A DNA stretch of 64,000 nucleotides from Aquimarina sp. Aq78 (GCF_900299525.1 NZ_OMKA01000029.1:608986-672985), one strand, 5' to 3'; shown: positions 1 to 8,426, counted from the stretch's first letter. The notes: generated by a model from the sequence alone, not told the origin. Numbers and translations are program-made.

Positions 1-140
1 TTGAGAAGACCATTACCCAGTCCTAACAGAATGGTAAAGATCAGGATTCCTAAAGCCACTGTAAACCCAGAAAGGAATGTACGTAGCTTATTTTTTCCTA
101 TAGCTTCAAATATTTCACCCCATCTATCTCTATCAAACAT
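1..140 (-). CDS. ABC transporter permease (MacB/FtsX type), N-terminal fragment
   Basis: Only the first 46 codons are inside the window; the gene continues past the left edge. The reading begins MFDRDRWGEIFEAIGKNK and runs into a hydrophobic segment (FTVALGILIFTILLGLG), the usual start of MacB-type permeases: a short amphipathic cytoplasmic stretch followed by the first membrane helix. The ATG overlaps the end of the upstream ATPase gene by 8 bases, so the two are translationally coupled and form one exporter. The substrate cannot be read from the sequence. Family assignment is fairly secure given the ATPase partner; function beyond 'exporter or lipoprotein/peptide efflux permease' is inference. 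Confidence 0.75.
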   Translation of the reverse strand, partial: MFDRDRWGEIFEAIGKNKLRTFLSGFTVALGILIFTILLGLGNGLL

Positions 141-834
141 ATTGAGATGCTCTAACTTGTTCTACTTCTTTATCTTCAACAATAACACCATCTTTAAGGT
201 GTACTATACGTTTACACATATCAGCAATATCTGGTTCGTGAGTTACTACTAATATTGTTTTGCCTTCATCATTAATATTCTGAATGATATCCATTACTTC
301 GTACGAAGTTTTACTATCCAAAGCTCCTGTGGGCTCATCTGCCAATAACACTTTAGGATCTGCAGCTAATGCTCTGGCAATTGCTACACGTTGTTTTTGT
401 CCTCCGGAAAGCTCACTTGGTAGGTGGGTTGCCCATTCTGCCAATCCTACTTTGCTAAGATAATCCATTGCTGTATCAATTCTTTCTTTTCGTTTTTTGC
501 GTTGGTAGTACAATGGAAGGGCAACATTTTCTAAAGCTGTCTTGTAGTTAATCAAATTGAAAGATTGAAAAACAAATCCTAAAAATTTGTTACGATACTG
601 TGCTGCTTTAGTTTCGTTTAATCCTTTTATAGGAACTTCATCTAAAAAATAGCTTCCGCTATCGGCCTCATCTAACATTCCTAAGATATTTAACAATGTA
701 GATTTTCCAGAACCCGAAGATCCCATTATAGCGACCAACTCGCCCTCTTTTACATTAAAATCTATTCCTTTAAGTACATGAAGCGAATTGCTTCCCATTT
801 GGTAAGATTTATGTAAGTCTTTTATTTCAATCAT
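133..834 (-). CDS. ABC transporter ATP-binding protein (MacB/LolD type)
   Basis: A 233-residue ATPase subunit with all the expected motifs: Walker A GSSGSGKST near residue 38, Q-loop FQSFNL near residue 90, signature LSGGQKQRVAIARAL near residue 142, Walker B VLLADEPTGALDS near residue 163 and the switch histidine in VTHEPD near residue 198. Length and the 'N-GSSGSGKSTLLNILG' pattern fit the LolD/MacB/YknY class that powers type VII ABC exporters. It precedes and overlaps the permease at the window edge, so it should be the energising partner of that protein at the inner membrane. No membrane fusion protein gene is visible between here and position 1046. Confidence 0.93.
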   Translation of the reverse strand: MIEIKDLHKSYQMGSNSLHVLKGIDFNVKEGELVAIMGSSGSGKSTLLNILGMLDEADSGSYFLDEVPIKGLNETKAAQYRNKFLGFVFQSFNLINYKTALENVALPLYYQRKKRKERIDTAMDYLSKVGLAEWATHLPSELSGGQKQRVAIARALAADPKVLLADEPTGALDSKTSYEVMDIIQNINDEGKTILVVTHEPDIADMCKRIVHLKDGVIVEDKEVEQVRASQYV

Positions 835-1046
835 AATACTGGATTAAGATTTGCAAGGCAAAATACCTTAGTAAAACTGAGACACACTAGCCTAAAAATA
901 CTGTATAGTATTAGATCAATCTTACAGTTTTCCCCTGAAGACTTATTGATTGGTTAGTGTCGTCTTGTTACATAAGACTAGCTACATGGTATTTTTGTTA
1001 CAGCTTTTCTTGTTATGAAAATGTTAAAAAATTAAGAACTCTTTAA

Positions 1047-1280
1047 TTATGGCTTTTTTGTAGTTGTCGATTTTCTTTTATTTCTATAAATAAAATACCC
1101 CACAACTCCTATTAAGATATATGGTACAACCATTAGGTATACAATACCATTATTGATTCCTTTTGCTGTTTCCTGCCCCTCTTCGTTCTCCAAAACTGCT
1201 CTGCACATTGCACATTGTGCCTCTACCGGGATGGTAAATATCAAAAAAAGAATTAGTATGTAAAAAACTTTTATTCGCAT
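1047..1280 (-). CDS. small membrane protein with N-terminal CAMC motif
   Basis: This 77-residue protein has an N-terminal hydrophobic segment that looks like a signal peptide ending at VEAQ, then immediately a CAMCRA motif, a short polar stretch and a second hydrophobic helix (residues about 45-66), with a basic C terminus. The CxxC directly after the presumed cleavage site would face the periplasm. It is the last gene of a run of oxidase assembly genes (DUF420, SCO, SCO-like), 15 bases after the DUF420 gene. That context suggests a role in copper or thiol handling for oxidase maturation, but this is inference; I do not recognise a named family. Confidence 0.75.
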   Translation of the reverse strand: MRIKVFYILILFLIFTIPVEAQCAMCRAVLENEEGQETAKGINNGIVYLMVVPYILIGVVGYFIYRNKRKSTTTKKP

Positions 1281-1295
1281 AAATATGTATTCAAA

Positions 1296-1844
1296 CTAAA
1301 CATAATATGGTGATATCATAAAGTACACAATCACTCCTGTAACGGCTACATATAACCAAATCGGAAATGTAATTCTCGCAATTTTTTTATGCCTATCAAA
1401 TCGTTTCGCTAGTGCTCTTACATAAGTAATCAATACAAAAGGAATAACAACAACAGACAGGATTATATGAGTGACCAAAATAAAATAATATACATATCGT
1501 ATCGTTCCTTCTCCTCCAAATCGAGTAGAATCACTAGTCATATGATACGCGATATACATCAATAAAAACAACACCGAACATAAAATAGCTGTTTTCATGA
1601 GCTTCTCATGCAATGCAATATTCTTATTTTTTATTGCCCATAAAGCAGCTAGTAAAATCACAGCGGTTAAACCATTAATAGTTGCATATATTGGGGGTAA
1701 AAAAGTAAGGGGTTGCACATCAAACCCAAGTTTTCTCAGATTAACTCCAAATAATGCTGCTACTGCAAGAGGAATAAAAACCGATAAAATTACAATCCAT
1801 TTATTGTATTTTTTTTCTACATCTGATTGGTTGTTGTTACTCAT
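1296..1844 (-). CDS. DUF420 family membrane protein
   Basis: A 182-residue integral membrane protein with about five hydrophobic segments (residues about 17-35, 47-66, 83-100, 121-142, 158-176). Conserved histidines lie in the third and fourth helices and loops (ALHEKLMK, YIAYHMTS, ILVTHIILS), which matches DUF420 proteins. Members of this family are encoded beside heme-copper oxidase genes, and one in firmicutes has been linked to aa3 oxidase maturation; a direct biochemical role here is inferred from context. The start overlaps the 3' end of the SCO gene by 8 bases, so the genes are co-translated. Confidence 0.85.
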   Translation of the reverse strand: MSNNNQSDVEKKYNKWIVILSVFIPLAVAALFGVNLRKLGFDVQPLTFLPPIYATINGLTAVILLAALWAIKNKNIALHEKLMKTAILCSVLFLLMYIAYHMTSDSTRFGGEGTIRYVYYFILVTHIILSVVVIPFVLITYVRALAKRFDRHKKIARITFPIWLYVAVTGVIVYFMISPYYV

Positions 1845-2571
1845 TCTTATCTAATAGTTTCTTTATATCTTCTAATAAAATAGTTATTTGTTCTTCTTCT
1901 CCATTTTCATCTACTTTTTCCTTTACCCCAATTGTTCCTCTATAATAAATAATAGGATTACCTGACGCATCATATCTAGATCTTATATATCCTTCCTGAT
2001 CAATTAAAGCAAAGTAGCCGTTATGCTCAAATCCACCTGGCACATCGGGATTCTCTGCAGCATAAATATTAAATCCAGCATTGGCCAGTTCATAGATATC
2101 TTCTCTATCTCCTGTTAAAAAATGCCAGTCAGGATCTATTACTTTATACTTCTCTGCGTACTTCTTAAGTCTTTTTGGCGTATCAAACTTAGGATTAATC
2201 GTAAAAGAAGCTACTCCAAAGTTTTCATCGTCTTTTAATTTATTTTGCAGATATACTAAATTTTTATTCATCTTAGGACAAATAGTAGGGCAACTGGTAA
2301 AGAAAAATTCTGCTATATATACTTTACCCTTATAATCATGATTAGTAATTAGAATACTATCCTGATCTAAGAATGCAAACTCAGGAACCTTTTTTGGAGC
2401 TCCGTTAAGTTTTATATAACTAAGTTTTTCATTAGCAACAGGGTTACTAGCACTCATCCTATCGTTTTTAACAATCGAAGTACTTTTAATTCTATTTATA
2501 ATCTTTGGTATAAAAATGATTCCAAAAACCAATATGATAAACGATATCCCGATGTAAGAATTTTTTTTCAT
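1837..2571 (-). CDS. SCO1/SenC-family copper chaperone
   Basis: A 244-residue protein anchored by one N-terminal helix (residues about 7-26) with a periplasmic thioredoxin-fold domain. The copper-binding set is intact: TSCPTICPKM gives Cys94 and Cys98, and the distal histidine is His183 in PGGFEHNGYF. SCO proteins deliver copper to, or reduce, the CuA centre of cytochrome oxidase subunit II. The gene sits in a same-strand run with oxidase accessory genes, and a CuA-type subunit II is encoded at 44836-45909 in this window, which makes that subunit the likely client. It overlaps the DUF420 gene and follows the SCO-like gene by 11 bases. Confidence 0.93.
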   Translation of the reverse strand: MKKNSYIGISFIILVFGIIFIPKIINRIKSTSIVKNDRMSASNPVANEKLSYIKLNGAPKKVPEFAFLDQDSILITNHDYKGKVYIAEFFFTSCPTICPKMNKNLVYLQNKLKDDENFGVASFTINPKFDTPKRLKKYAEKYKVIDPDWHFLTGDREDIYELANAGFNIYAAENPDVPGGFEHNGYFALIDQEGYIRSRYDASGNPIIYYRGTIGVKEKVDENGEEEQITILLEDIKKLLDKNE

Positions 2572-2582
2572 GCGCTTACTCT

Positions 2583-3236
2583 TTATTTCTTTTTACGATC
2601 AGCTTTATATTTTTTTAAAGCCAAACGATATTCTGCAAGAATCACTTTTACATCATCACTCATGACATTTGATAAATCAGCAACAGAACTTGCATCATAC
2701 CCATATACTTTTGATTCATTTTCTTTTAAATTACCATCTCTACCTCTTAGTCCTCCATTTTTGTCGACTATATACACATACTGAGTAGCCAAATTATCAT
2801 CTAATTGATGCGGAGTCTTTAAACTCCTAAATAAGGTTTTTATACTTTCTGGGGTACCAAAAACAAAGTTCCACTCAGAAACATCGGTAATGTTGTCTAA
2901 TTCGTCCAATAGTTTCTTTGCAGCATTCTCACTACCATAAGGCAAAACCATTACAAACTGAAAATCACGAAACCCATAATTTTTTTTATAAATTTTTTGA
3001 TTTAGGTTAAAAGCATTTCCCTGTTTGTTATGAATATCTTTCCCTAAGAAACCAAGTACAGTAATCTTATCAGAAAAACTAACTTCTTTTTTGGCTAGTG
3101 GTTCAAAATTTTTAAGATTTTCTATAGATTCATTAAGCACAGGAAGTTTGGCGAAATTATGTACTCCAGAAGCAAAAAATAAATAGGCCACTAATGGCAA
3201 TACAAATAAGACTCCTAAGACAAGAAATTTTTTCAT
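2583..3236 (-). CDS. membrane-anchored SCO-like protein lacking the CxxxC motif
   Basis: This 217-residue protein starts with a single hydrophobic anchor (residues about 4-22) and then a soluble domain. The pattern resembles SCO/thioredoxin folds: a VSFSDKITVLGFLGKD beta strand where SCO proteins carry their copper loop, and a late 'YVYIVDKNGGLRGRDG' strand like that preceding the C-terminal part of SCO1. It has no cysteine pair, so it cannot bind copper in the usual way. It is the first gene of the SCO-DUF420 run and follows a terminator. I infer a degenerate SCO paralogue with a structural or partner role; the fold assignment is by eye and uncertain. Confidence 0.7.
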   Translation of the reverse strand: MKKFLVLGVLFVLPLVAYLFFASGVHNFAKLPVLNESIENLKNFEPLAKKEVSFSDKITVLGFLGKDIHNKQGNAFNLNQKIYKKNYGFRDFQFVMVLPYGSENAAKKLLDELDNITDVSEWNFVFGTPESIKTLFRSLKTPHQLDDNLATQYVYIVDKNGGLRGRDGNLKENESKVYGYDASSVADLSNVMSDDVKVILAEYRLALKKYKADRKKK

Positions 3237-3366
3237 TTGACAAGTATCAAATAGTTATAAAATCGATATCTAATACCGTTCATTCTTTCAATTTACTAGA
3301 AAATAAAATTCAAACAACAAATGGTATAAATTCTGAAATAAGCTCAGAACAATTGTGTAAAAATAA

Positions 3367-3395
3367 AAAAAGACGGCTTAATAGACCGTCTTTTT
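3367..3395 (-). terminator. intrinsic terminator after the oxidase subunit IV gene
   Basis: A 10-bp stem AAAAAGACGG / CCGTCTTTTT with a 9-base loop lies 31 bases beyond the minus-strand stop at 3426. On the minus strand the stem is followed by a T-rich run. It separates the heme O synthase-to-subunit IV transcript from the SCO/DUF420 genes. Confidence 0.8.
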
Positions 3396-3425
3396 ACAAT
3401 GCTTTTAACTTATATATTTAACGGA

Positions 3426-3785
3426 TTAAAAATCCCAAGCTACATGCCCATTTTTATAGATTTCAAATATGTAATCTCCTTCTGTAAGCAGGATAAACAT
3501 TAAATAACAAATTAAGAAAATTCCTGTCCAAACGACAGATCTTCTTAAGCCTTTAGTCTCACCTTCCATATGCATAAATGACCAGGTGATATAATATGCT
3601 TTGTAAATTGTAAGAATAATAAAAATCCAATTTAATAGTTTCATACTAATTAAAGTGGTTTCTACTAAAAATGCAGGTTTTATAATCCCTAATATTACTT
3701 CTACTATTGTAACAACAGATAATAGAATAAATACTTTCCAGATTCTTCCTATATTCGATTCGTGATGCGCTGTATCGTGTGCCAT
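3426..3785 (-). CDS. cytochrome c oxidase subunit IV (prokaryotic type)
   Basis: A 119-residue membrane protein with three hydrophobic helices (about residues 13-32, 45-67 and 82-102), the size and layout of the CyoD/CtaF-type small subunit. It starts with a His-containing cytoplasmic tail (MAHDTAHHES). The gene lies 23 bases downstream of subunit III on the same strand and closes this transcript. The role is structural support of the oxidase core. The assignment rests on position, size and topology more than on invariant residues, as this subunit is poorly conserved. Confidence 0.85.
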   Translation of the reverse strand: MAHDTAHHESNIGRIWKVFILLSVVTIVEVILGIIKPAFLVETTLISMKLLNWIFIILTIYKAYYITWSFMHMEGETKGLRRSVVWTGIFLICYLMFILLTEGDYIFEIYKNGHVAWDF

Positions 3786-3808
3786 GCTGTATAACTACTA
3801 AATTTTTA

Positions 3809-4792
3809 TTAAACCAGGTAAAAGAATGTAAATACAAATACCCATACCAAATCTACAAAGTGCCAGTATAAACCAACCTTTTCTACCATCTCATAATTCT
3901 TTCTTCTTTCATAAGTACCGAGAATTACATTGATAAAGATGATGATATTAATAACGACTCCAGAAAACACGTGAAAACCGTGAAAACCAGTTATAAAGAA
4001 GAAGAAGTTAGCAAATAATGGAGTACCATATTCATTATGTGTAAGATTTGCTCCTTCTACAATACCAATAGCGTCTGCTTGCATTCTTTTCAAGGACTCT
4101 GTTCTTGACAAGATTGTTTTCTCTCCTTTTTCTGTTAGCGTTTGAGTTCTTACTAAAAGATCTTTTCTTTTTGCAAAACCTGTTCTTATTTCTTCAATAG
4201 TATAGGTAGGAAGAGTTCCTTCTTTTTTATACCAGATTCCATTTTTTCGCTCATGTTGAGTCCTATCCTTATGGGTATCGATAATTGCGATATCTTTTAG
4301 ACCTACTCTATGCCCTTCTCCATCTACAAATTGTAAAATTTGTCCTCCTTTGGTTTCTACCGCGCCATATTCTCCTTTGATAAAGTTTTTCCACTCCCAG
4401 GCTTGTGATCCTACGAATATTGCTCCACCAATTATAGTTAAGAACATATAAAAAATTACCTTTTTCTTTTTCATATGGTGTCCAGCATCTACGGCTAATA
4501 CCATAGTTACCGAAGAAAAAATCAAGATAAAAGTCATCAAAGCCACATAATACATTGGAGCATCTACCCCATGTAAGAATGGAAAGTGATTAAATACTTG
4601 ATCGGCTATAGGCCAGGAATCTATAAATTTAAATCTTGAAAAACCATAAGAGGCTAAAAAACCAGAGAATGTAAGTGCATCCGAAAGGATAAAAAACCAC
4701 ATCATCATTTTACCATAACTTACCTTGAGTGGTTGATTGCCACCTCCCCAGGTTTTATCTTCAGTACCTGTTTTAGTAACAGTTGTTTCCAT
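3809..4792 (-). CDS. ctaE: cytochrome c oxidase subunit III with large loop insertion
   Basis: A 327-residue heme-copper oxidase subunit III. Recognisable pieces are MMWFFILSDALTFSGFLASYG at the N terminus, GFHGFHVFSGVVINII near residue 265 and the terminal YWHFVDLVWVFVFTFFY. Typical bacterial members are about 200-270 residues. The extra length is a soluble stretch of roughly 100 residues (about 145-250), charged and without membrane helices, inserted after the helix ending SQAWEWKNFI. The gene is separated from the upstream subunit III-like gene by 139 bases with a possible promoter of its own. Confidence 0.93.
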   Translation of the reverse strand: METTVTKTGTEDKTWGGGNQPLKVSYGKMMMWFFILSDALTFSGFLASYGFSRFKFIDSWPIADQVFNHFPFLHGVDAPMYYVALMTFILIFSSVTMVLAVDAGHHMKKKKVIFYMFLTIIGGAIFVGSQAWEWKNFIKGEYGAVETKGGQILQFVDGEGHRVGLKDIAIIDTHKDRTQHERKNGIWYKKEGTLPTYTIEEIRTGFAKRKDLLVRTQTLTEKGEKTILSRTESLKRMQADAIGIVEGANLTHNEYGTPLFANFFFFITGFHGFHVFSGVVINIIIFINVILGTYERRKNYEMVEKVGLYWHFVDLVWVFVFTFFYLV

Positions 4793-4822
4793 ATAAAGAA
4801 TTTGGTATTGTTAAATTTCCCA

Positions 4823-4857
4823 CAAAAATAATCAATTTTATCATTTCACCTGCTCAA
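4823..4857 (-). promoter_or_regulatory. possible Bacteroidota promoter for subunit III/IV genes
   Basis: On the minus strand TATTTTTG (4830-4823) matches the TAnnTTTG -7 element exactly, with TTG (4857-4855) 24 bases upstream. The spacer is at the long end of the accepted range, so this is tentative. Confidence 0.35.
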
Positions 4858-4931
4858 ATTTATTTTTTAATTGTCACAGATGCTTTTCTTTAAAACAATC
4901 TCTTTTATAGTATTAAATCAATGATCTAAGA

Positions 4932-5513
4932 TCATTTAACGAAATACAAAAACAAAAAGAGATAAACCCACAGGAAATCAACAAAATGCCAGTACATAGC
5001 ACCTAGTTCTAAACCAAGAGTTTGACCTGTTTTATATTTTTGTTTAAAATGATTATAAATTACAACTAAAAGCACTAATATCCCTCCAATGATATGTGCT
5101 AGGTGTGTTACTACAATTATAAACATAAACGTAGTAACGATATTAGATGTCGGACCTGTAAAATGATATCCTTGTCTAATAATATCGCTAAACCCTTCAA
5201 ATTGCAAGAATATAAATACAATTCCTAATGCAAGTGTAGAGAGCAGTAATACTGTAGCCAGACTTCTATTATTTTTCTCAATCGCGTTTTTCACAAAGTA
5301 GAATGTAACACTACTTGCTACTATGATCAATATACTATATATAAATGCATTTGGAAAAACAAGATCTATCCCCCAGTCTTTCCTGCTTTTACTCACAACA
5401 TAAGCACTAGTAAGTCCTGCAAACACCATTGCCATACTAATCATAGCAAACCACATCATGGTTTTTTTGGACCTATTAACTTTTTCTTGTGTTGTTCCTT
5501 GTGTTAAATCCAT
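4932..5513 (-). CDS. heme-copper oxidase subunit III family protein
   Basis: A second, shorter subunit III homologue of 193 residues with five membrane helices. Diagnostic stretches are MMWFAMISMAMVFAGLTSAYVV, VTHLAHIIGGILVLL and the C-terminal GAMYWHFVDFLWVYLFLFLY. It lacks the long soluble insertion of the neighbouring ctaE. Its start overlaps the end of the heme O synthase gene by 10 bases, so both are translated from one message. Tandem subunit III genes of unequal length next to ctaB are common in Flavobacteriaceae; whether both proteins enter the same oxidase is not visible from sequence. Confidence 0.9.
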   Translation of the reverse strand: MDLTQGTTQEKVNRSKKTMMWFAMISMAMVFAGLTSAYVVSKSRKDWGIDLVFPNAFIYSILIIVASSVTFYFVKNAIEKNNRSLATVLLLSTLALGIVFIFLQFEGFSDIIRQGYHFTGPTSNIVTTFMFIIVVTHLAHIIGGILVLLVVIYNHFKQKYKTGQTLGLELGAMYWHFVDFLWVYLFLFLYFVK

Positions 5514-6415
5514 ATTCTAACAAATTTATCTACTACATAAATGACTTGTAATAATGTAATATATAAGACACTCATTAGCATTAATTGCTTTGCTGTTTTA
5601 GCATCTCTAACCTTATATAATCGAACTGCAGATCTAATTAAAATTATTCCTAAAAATAGAAGAATTACTCCTGATACCGGAGTAAGATAAAGTTTACCAG
5701 TAACTCCAAAAACAGGTACTAAAGAGGTTACCACAGTCCATAATGTATAAATAATAACCTGCACAGCAGTACCTTGATCCCTTTTACCTGTCGGAAGCAT
5801 AAAAAATCCTCCTTTTTTATAGTCATCAAACAAAAACCACCCTATAGCCCAAAAATGTGGAAACTGCCAAAAGAATTGAATCATAAACAATGTTCCTGGC
5901 TCTATCCCAAAATTATTTGTTGCCGCCACCCATCCTAACATAAAAGGAATTGCTCCAGGAATAGCACCAACAAAAACAGACAATGGTGTTTTTGTTTTTA
6001 AAGGAGTATATAAACTTACATATATAAATATAGAAATCGCTCCAAACATAGCCGTTTGAGGATTAATCGTATACAACACAGATATTCCTGCAATTGTAAA
6101 AAATGTAGCAATTGCAAAAGCCGTATTAACAGACATTCTTCCAGACGGAATCGGTCTATTTTTAGTACGATCCATCAGTTTATCTAAATTTCTTTCTATA
6201 ATCTGATTATACGCGTTTGAGGCCCCTACCATAAAATAACCTCCTACAGCGAGAAGAATCAGGGTACTCCAGGAAACCGTTTCTACACCTAACAAATATC
6301 CGGCAACAGAAGAAAAAACCACACTTAATGCCAGACGCATTTTTGTAATTTCTTTAAAATCCTGAACAATCGAGATTTTTATAGTATTCGTTTGGGTCAC
6401 GCTCAAATTTTGCAC
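5504..6415 (-). CDS. ctaB: protoheme IX farnesyltransferase (heme O synthase)
   Basis: This 303-residue polytopic enzyme transfers a farnesyl group from farnesyl diphosphate to heme B, giving heme O, the precursor of the heme A of aa3 oxidases. It carries the UbiA-family first Asp-rich region as NAYNQIIERNLDKLMDRTKN (about residues 80-99) followed by RPIPSGRMS, and a second polar cluster at FDDYKKGGFFMLP near residue 205. It has about nine hydrophobic segments and normal length for CtaB/CyoE. It is the first gene of the transcript that continues into the two subunit III genes, behind a good promoter. Confidence 0.95.
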   Translation of the reverse strand: MQNLSVTQTNTIKISIVQDFKEITKMRLALSVVFSSVAGYLLGVETVSWSTLILLAVGGYFMVGASNAYNQIIERNLDKLMDRTKNRPIPSGRMSVNTAFAIATFFTIAGISVLYTINPQTAMFGAISIFIYVSLYTPLKTKTPLSVFVGAIPGAIPFMLGWVAATNNFGIEPGTLFMIQFFWQFPHFWAIGWFLFDDYKKGGFFMLPTGKRDQGTAVQVIIYTLWTVVTSLVPVFGVTGKLYLTPVSGVILLFLGIILIRSAVRLYKVRDAKTAKQLMLMSVLYITLLQVIYVVDKFVRIWI

Positions 6416-6445
6416 GTTTTCTAAATAGCTTTTTTAAAAGTGGTG

Positions 6446-6476
6446 CAAAGATATATCTTAAAAGCATTTTAGACAA
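6446..6476 (-). promoter_or_regulatory. Bacteroidota promoter for ctaB operon
   Basis: On the minus strand TTG (6476-6474) and TATCTTTG (6453-6446) are separated by 20 bases, matching TTG-N17-23-TAnnTTTG. It lies 31 bases upstream of the ctaB start codon. Confidence 0.65.
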
Positions 6477-6654
6477 CTTATAACTACTTATAATTCACCT
6501 TTTAACAACTTTCCCTACAACAAACAAACAATTCTAAGAGTTGATCAAAATTTCTTTTTACAGAACATTTTGATAATCACCCCAATAGCCAAGAGTAATT
6601 TTTGTGCTTTATTACCGACAAATCATCATAAAAAACCACATAAAATCATCTCTA

Positions 6655-7524
6655 ATGAAAAAATTACTGATTCTCGCAGTCTTTACACTTTTCTTTGCTG
6701 CCAATGCACAAGATAAAGAAGTCAAAATCACCATTGACCCATTGTCTGATAATATTTATATGCTAACTGGTCAAGGAGGTAATATTGGTGTTTTCAAAAA
6801 CGAAAAAGGATTGTTTATCATTGATGATCAATTTGCAAGATTATCTGATAAAATTCTCACCAATCTAAAAACAATAAGCAACCAACCTGTTACTATGGTA
6901 ATCAACACACATTATCATGGGGATCATACCGGCGGAAATGAAAATATGGCGAATAAAGGCGCTACGATCTTTGCTCAAAAAAATGTAAGATCCAGAATGG
7001 AAAAAAGACAAAAGGAAAAAGGAAGCATTGTTCCGTCATCGTTACCTGTAATTACATTTAACGAAGGCTTGCAATTATATTTCAAAGATGAAAACGTAAA
7101 AGCGTTTCATGTACACAATGCCCATACCGATGGAGATGCTCTTATTTATTTTGCAAATGGAAATGTGCTACATATGGGAGATACCTTTTTTAATGGACGG
7201 TATCCTTATATAGATTTAAAATCTGGAGGAAGCATTAAGGGGTACATAAAAGCATCAGAAAAAGCATTACTTATCGCAAACGATGCCACTAAAATTATTC
7301 CCGGACATGGGAAATTGGCAGCAAAAAAAGATCTGGAAATGTTTTTGAAAATGCTAAAAGAAATTACCGGTACTATTCAAAAAGAAATCGATGCTGGGAA
7401 ATCTGAAAAAGATATTATAAAGAACACCTCTCTTACGGCGACCTATGATGCAAAAGGATACGGTGATGGATTTATTAACTCAGAACGTATGCGAAAAACG
7501 ATTTACACTAGTCTCACCAAATAA
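6655..7524 (+). CDS. secreted metallo-beta-lactamase-fold hydrolase
   Basis: The protein (289 residues from the chosen ATG) has a signal peptide (KKLLILAVFTLFFAANAQ) and an MBL fold. Metal ligands are visible: HYHGDHTGG (HxHxDH) near residue 87, a histidine in FHVHNAHTDGDA, an aspartate in HMGDTFFNG and a final histidine in IIPGHGKLA. An upstream GTG at 6604 is in frame, but it would place 17 polar and mixed residues before the signal peptide, so the ATG at 6655 is preferred. The broad resemblance is to periplasmic MBL hydrolases of unknown substrate; lactonase or beta-lactamase activity is possible but cannot be assigned. Confidence 0.9.
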   Translation: MKKLLILAVFTLFFAANAQDKEVKITIDPLSDNIYMLTGQGGNIGVFKNEKGLFIIDDQFARLSDKILTNLKTISNQPVTMVINTHYHGDHTGGNENMANKGATIFAQKNVRSRMEKRQKEKGSIVPSSLPVITFNEGLQLYFKDENVKAFHVHNAHTDGDALIYFANGNVLHMGDTFFNGRYPYIDLKSGGSIKGYIKASEKALLIANDATKIIPGHGKLAAKKDLEMFLKMLKEITGTIQKEIDAGKSEKDIIKNTSLTATYDAKGYGDGFINSERMRKTIYTSLTK

Positions 7525-7538
7525 AAAGAATCCATTAA

Positions 7539-7569
7539 AAAAGCCTGCTAATATAATCAGCAGGCTTTT
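7539..7569. terminator. bidirectional terminator between MBL hydrolase and TonB genes
   Basis: Perfect 11-bp stem AAAAGCCTGCT / AGCAGGCTTTT with a 9-base loop between two convergent genes; T runs lie on both strands, so it can serve both. Confidence 0.9.
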
Positions 7570-7573
7570 ATCT

Positions 7574-8317
7574 TTAGTTCTGTATTTTAAAAACAATTGG
7601 CAACTGATACTTTACAGTTACAGCTCTACCTCGTTGTTTACCAGGTGTCATCTGCGGAAACAAGTTAATCACTCTTTGCGCTTCTTTTTTTAATTTTGGA
7701 TGCGCTGCTCTAACCCTGATATTCTTAATCATCCCATCGTCATCAACATCAAACTGAGTGTAGATTCGCTGCACTCCTGTTAAACCATATTTTTCTCCTA
7801 ATCCAGTATTAAATTTTCTGGAAACGATTTTTCTAATTTTTTCAGAAAAACAAGCTGCCTTTTCTTTATTGGTCCCTAACATTTCACATCCAGGAAATAC
7901 AGGAACAGATTCCACTTTTATAAAATCAAAAAACGGAGGATCTTCAACTATAGGCTCTACATCATTAATTGTACTAGGATCAAATGGCTTAGATTCGATT
8001 GGCTCATTTTTGAACACCTTATCTGCATCTGTTATTTCAGTATCATTATCAATGACTTTAAATTCCTCTGGAGTCACTACAGGTTTAGTATACTTTCTGG
8101 CAACTTCTTTTGGCCTGGGCTCTTCATAAATTTTGTAAACCCCATCCCAATCTATATCAGGTTCCTCGATTGTAAGGTCAATGTCGTTATCATTAACTAT
8201 TGGTGTAGCGGTATACACCTCAAACATTACATAGGTAAATAAAAGACTTGCTATAAGTCCAATCTGAAAATTCACCAATGTACTTTTTCGTACATTAGCA
8301 TCGTGCTTGTTACTCAT
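7574..8317 (-). CDS. TonB family energy transducer (copy 1)
   Basis: A 247-residue TonB-like protein: a single N-terminal membrane helix (residues about 16-37), a periplasmic linker rich in Glu, Pro and Val, and a C-terminal TonB domain (about 155-247) with the pattern GLTGVQRIYTQFDVDDDG followed by PKLKKEAQRVINLFPQMTPG. TonB transmits proton-motive force from an ExbB/ExbD motor to outer-membrane receptors. The C-terminal half is clearly paralogous to the next gene (8427-9152), sharing FPGCE, a Cys-containing helix and the KQRG strand turn. No exbB or exbD lies in the window. It is separated from its paralogue by a terminator, so it has its own promoter. Confidence 0.92.
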   Translation of the reverse strand: MSNKHDANVRKSTLVNFQIGLIASLLFTYVMFEVYTATPIVNDNDIDLTIEEPDIDWDGVYKIYEEPRPKEVARKYTKPVVTPEEFKVIDNDTEITDADKVFKNEPIESKPFDPSTINDVEPIVEDPPFFDFIKVESVPVFPGCEMLGTNKEKAACFSEKIRKIVSRKFNTGLGEKYGLTGVQRIYTQFDVDDDGMIKNIRVRAAHPKLKKEAQRVINLFPQMTPGKQRGRAVTVKYQLPIVFKIQN

Positions 8318-8370
8318 AATATTTAGTTTTAACGTTACAATTAATCTAAATCAACAAGCATACCAAAAAA

Positions 8371-8402
8371 AGAATCCCGTCTACATACTGTGACGGGATT
8401 CT
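8371..8402 (-). terminator. intrinsic terminator after TonB copy 2
   Basis: Perfect 11-bp stem AGAATCCCGTC / GACGGGATTCT, 10-base loop, followed on the minus strand by seven T residues. It lies 25 bases beyond the stop of the upstream TonB gene. Confidence 0.92.
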
Positions 8403-8426
8403 GATATTTTATAAAGTATTTTCTTT

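Noticed and set aside
4920-4936. AATGATC/GATCATT hairpin at the end of the second subunit III gene as a terminator
   Set aside because: Only seven base pairs, overlapping the stop codon, without a T run.
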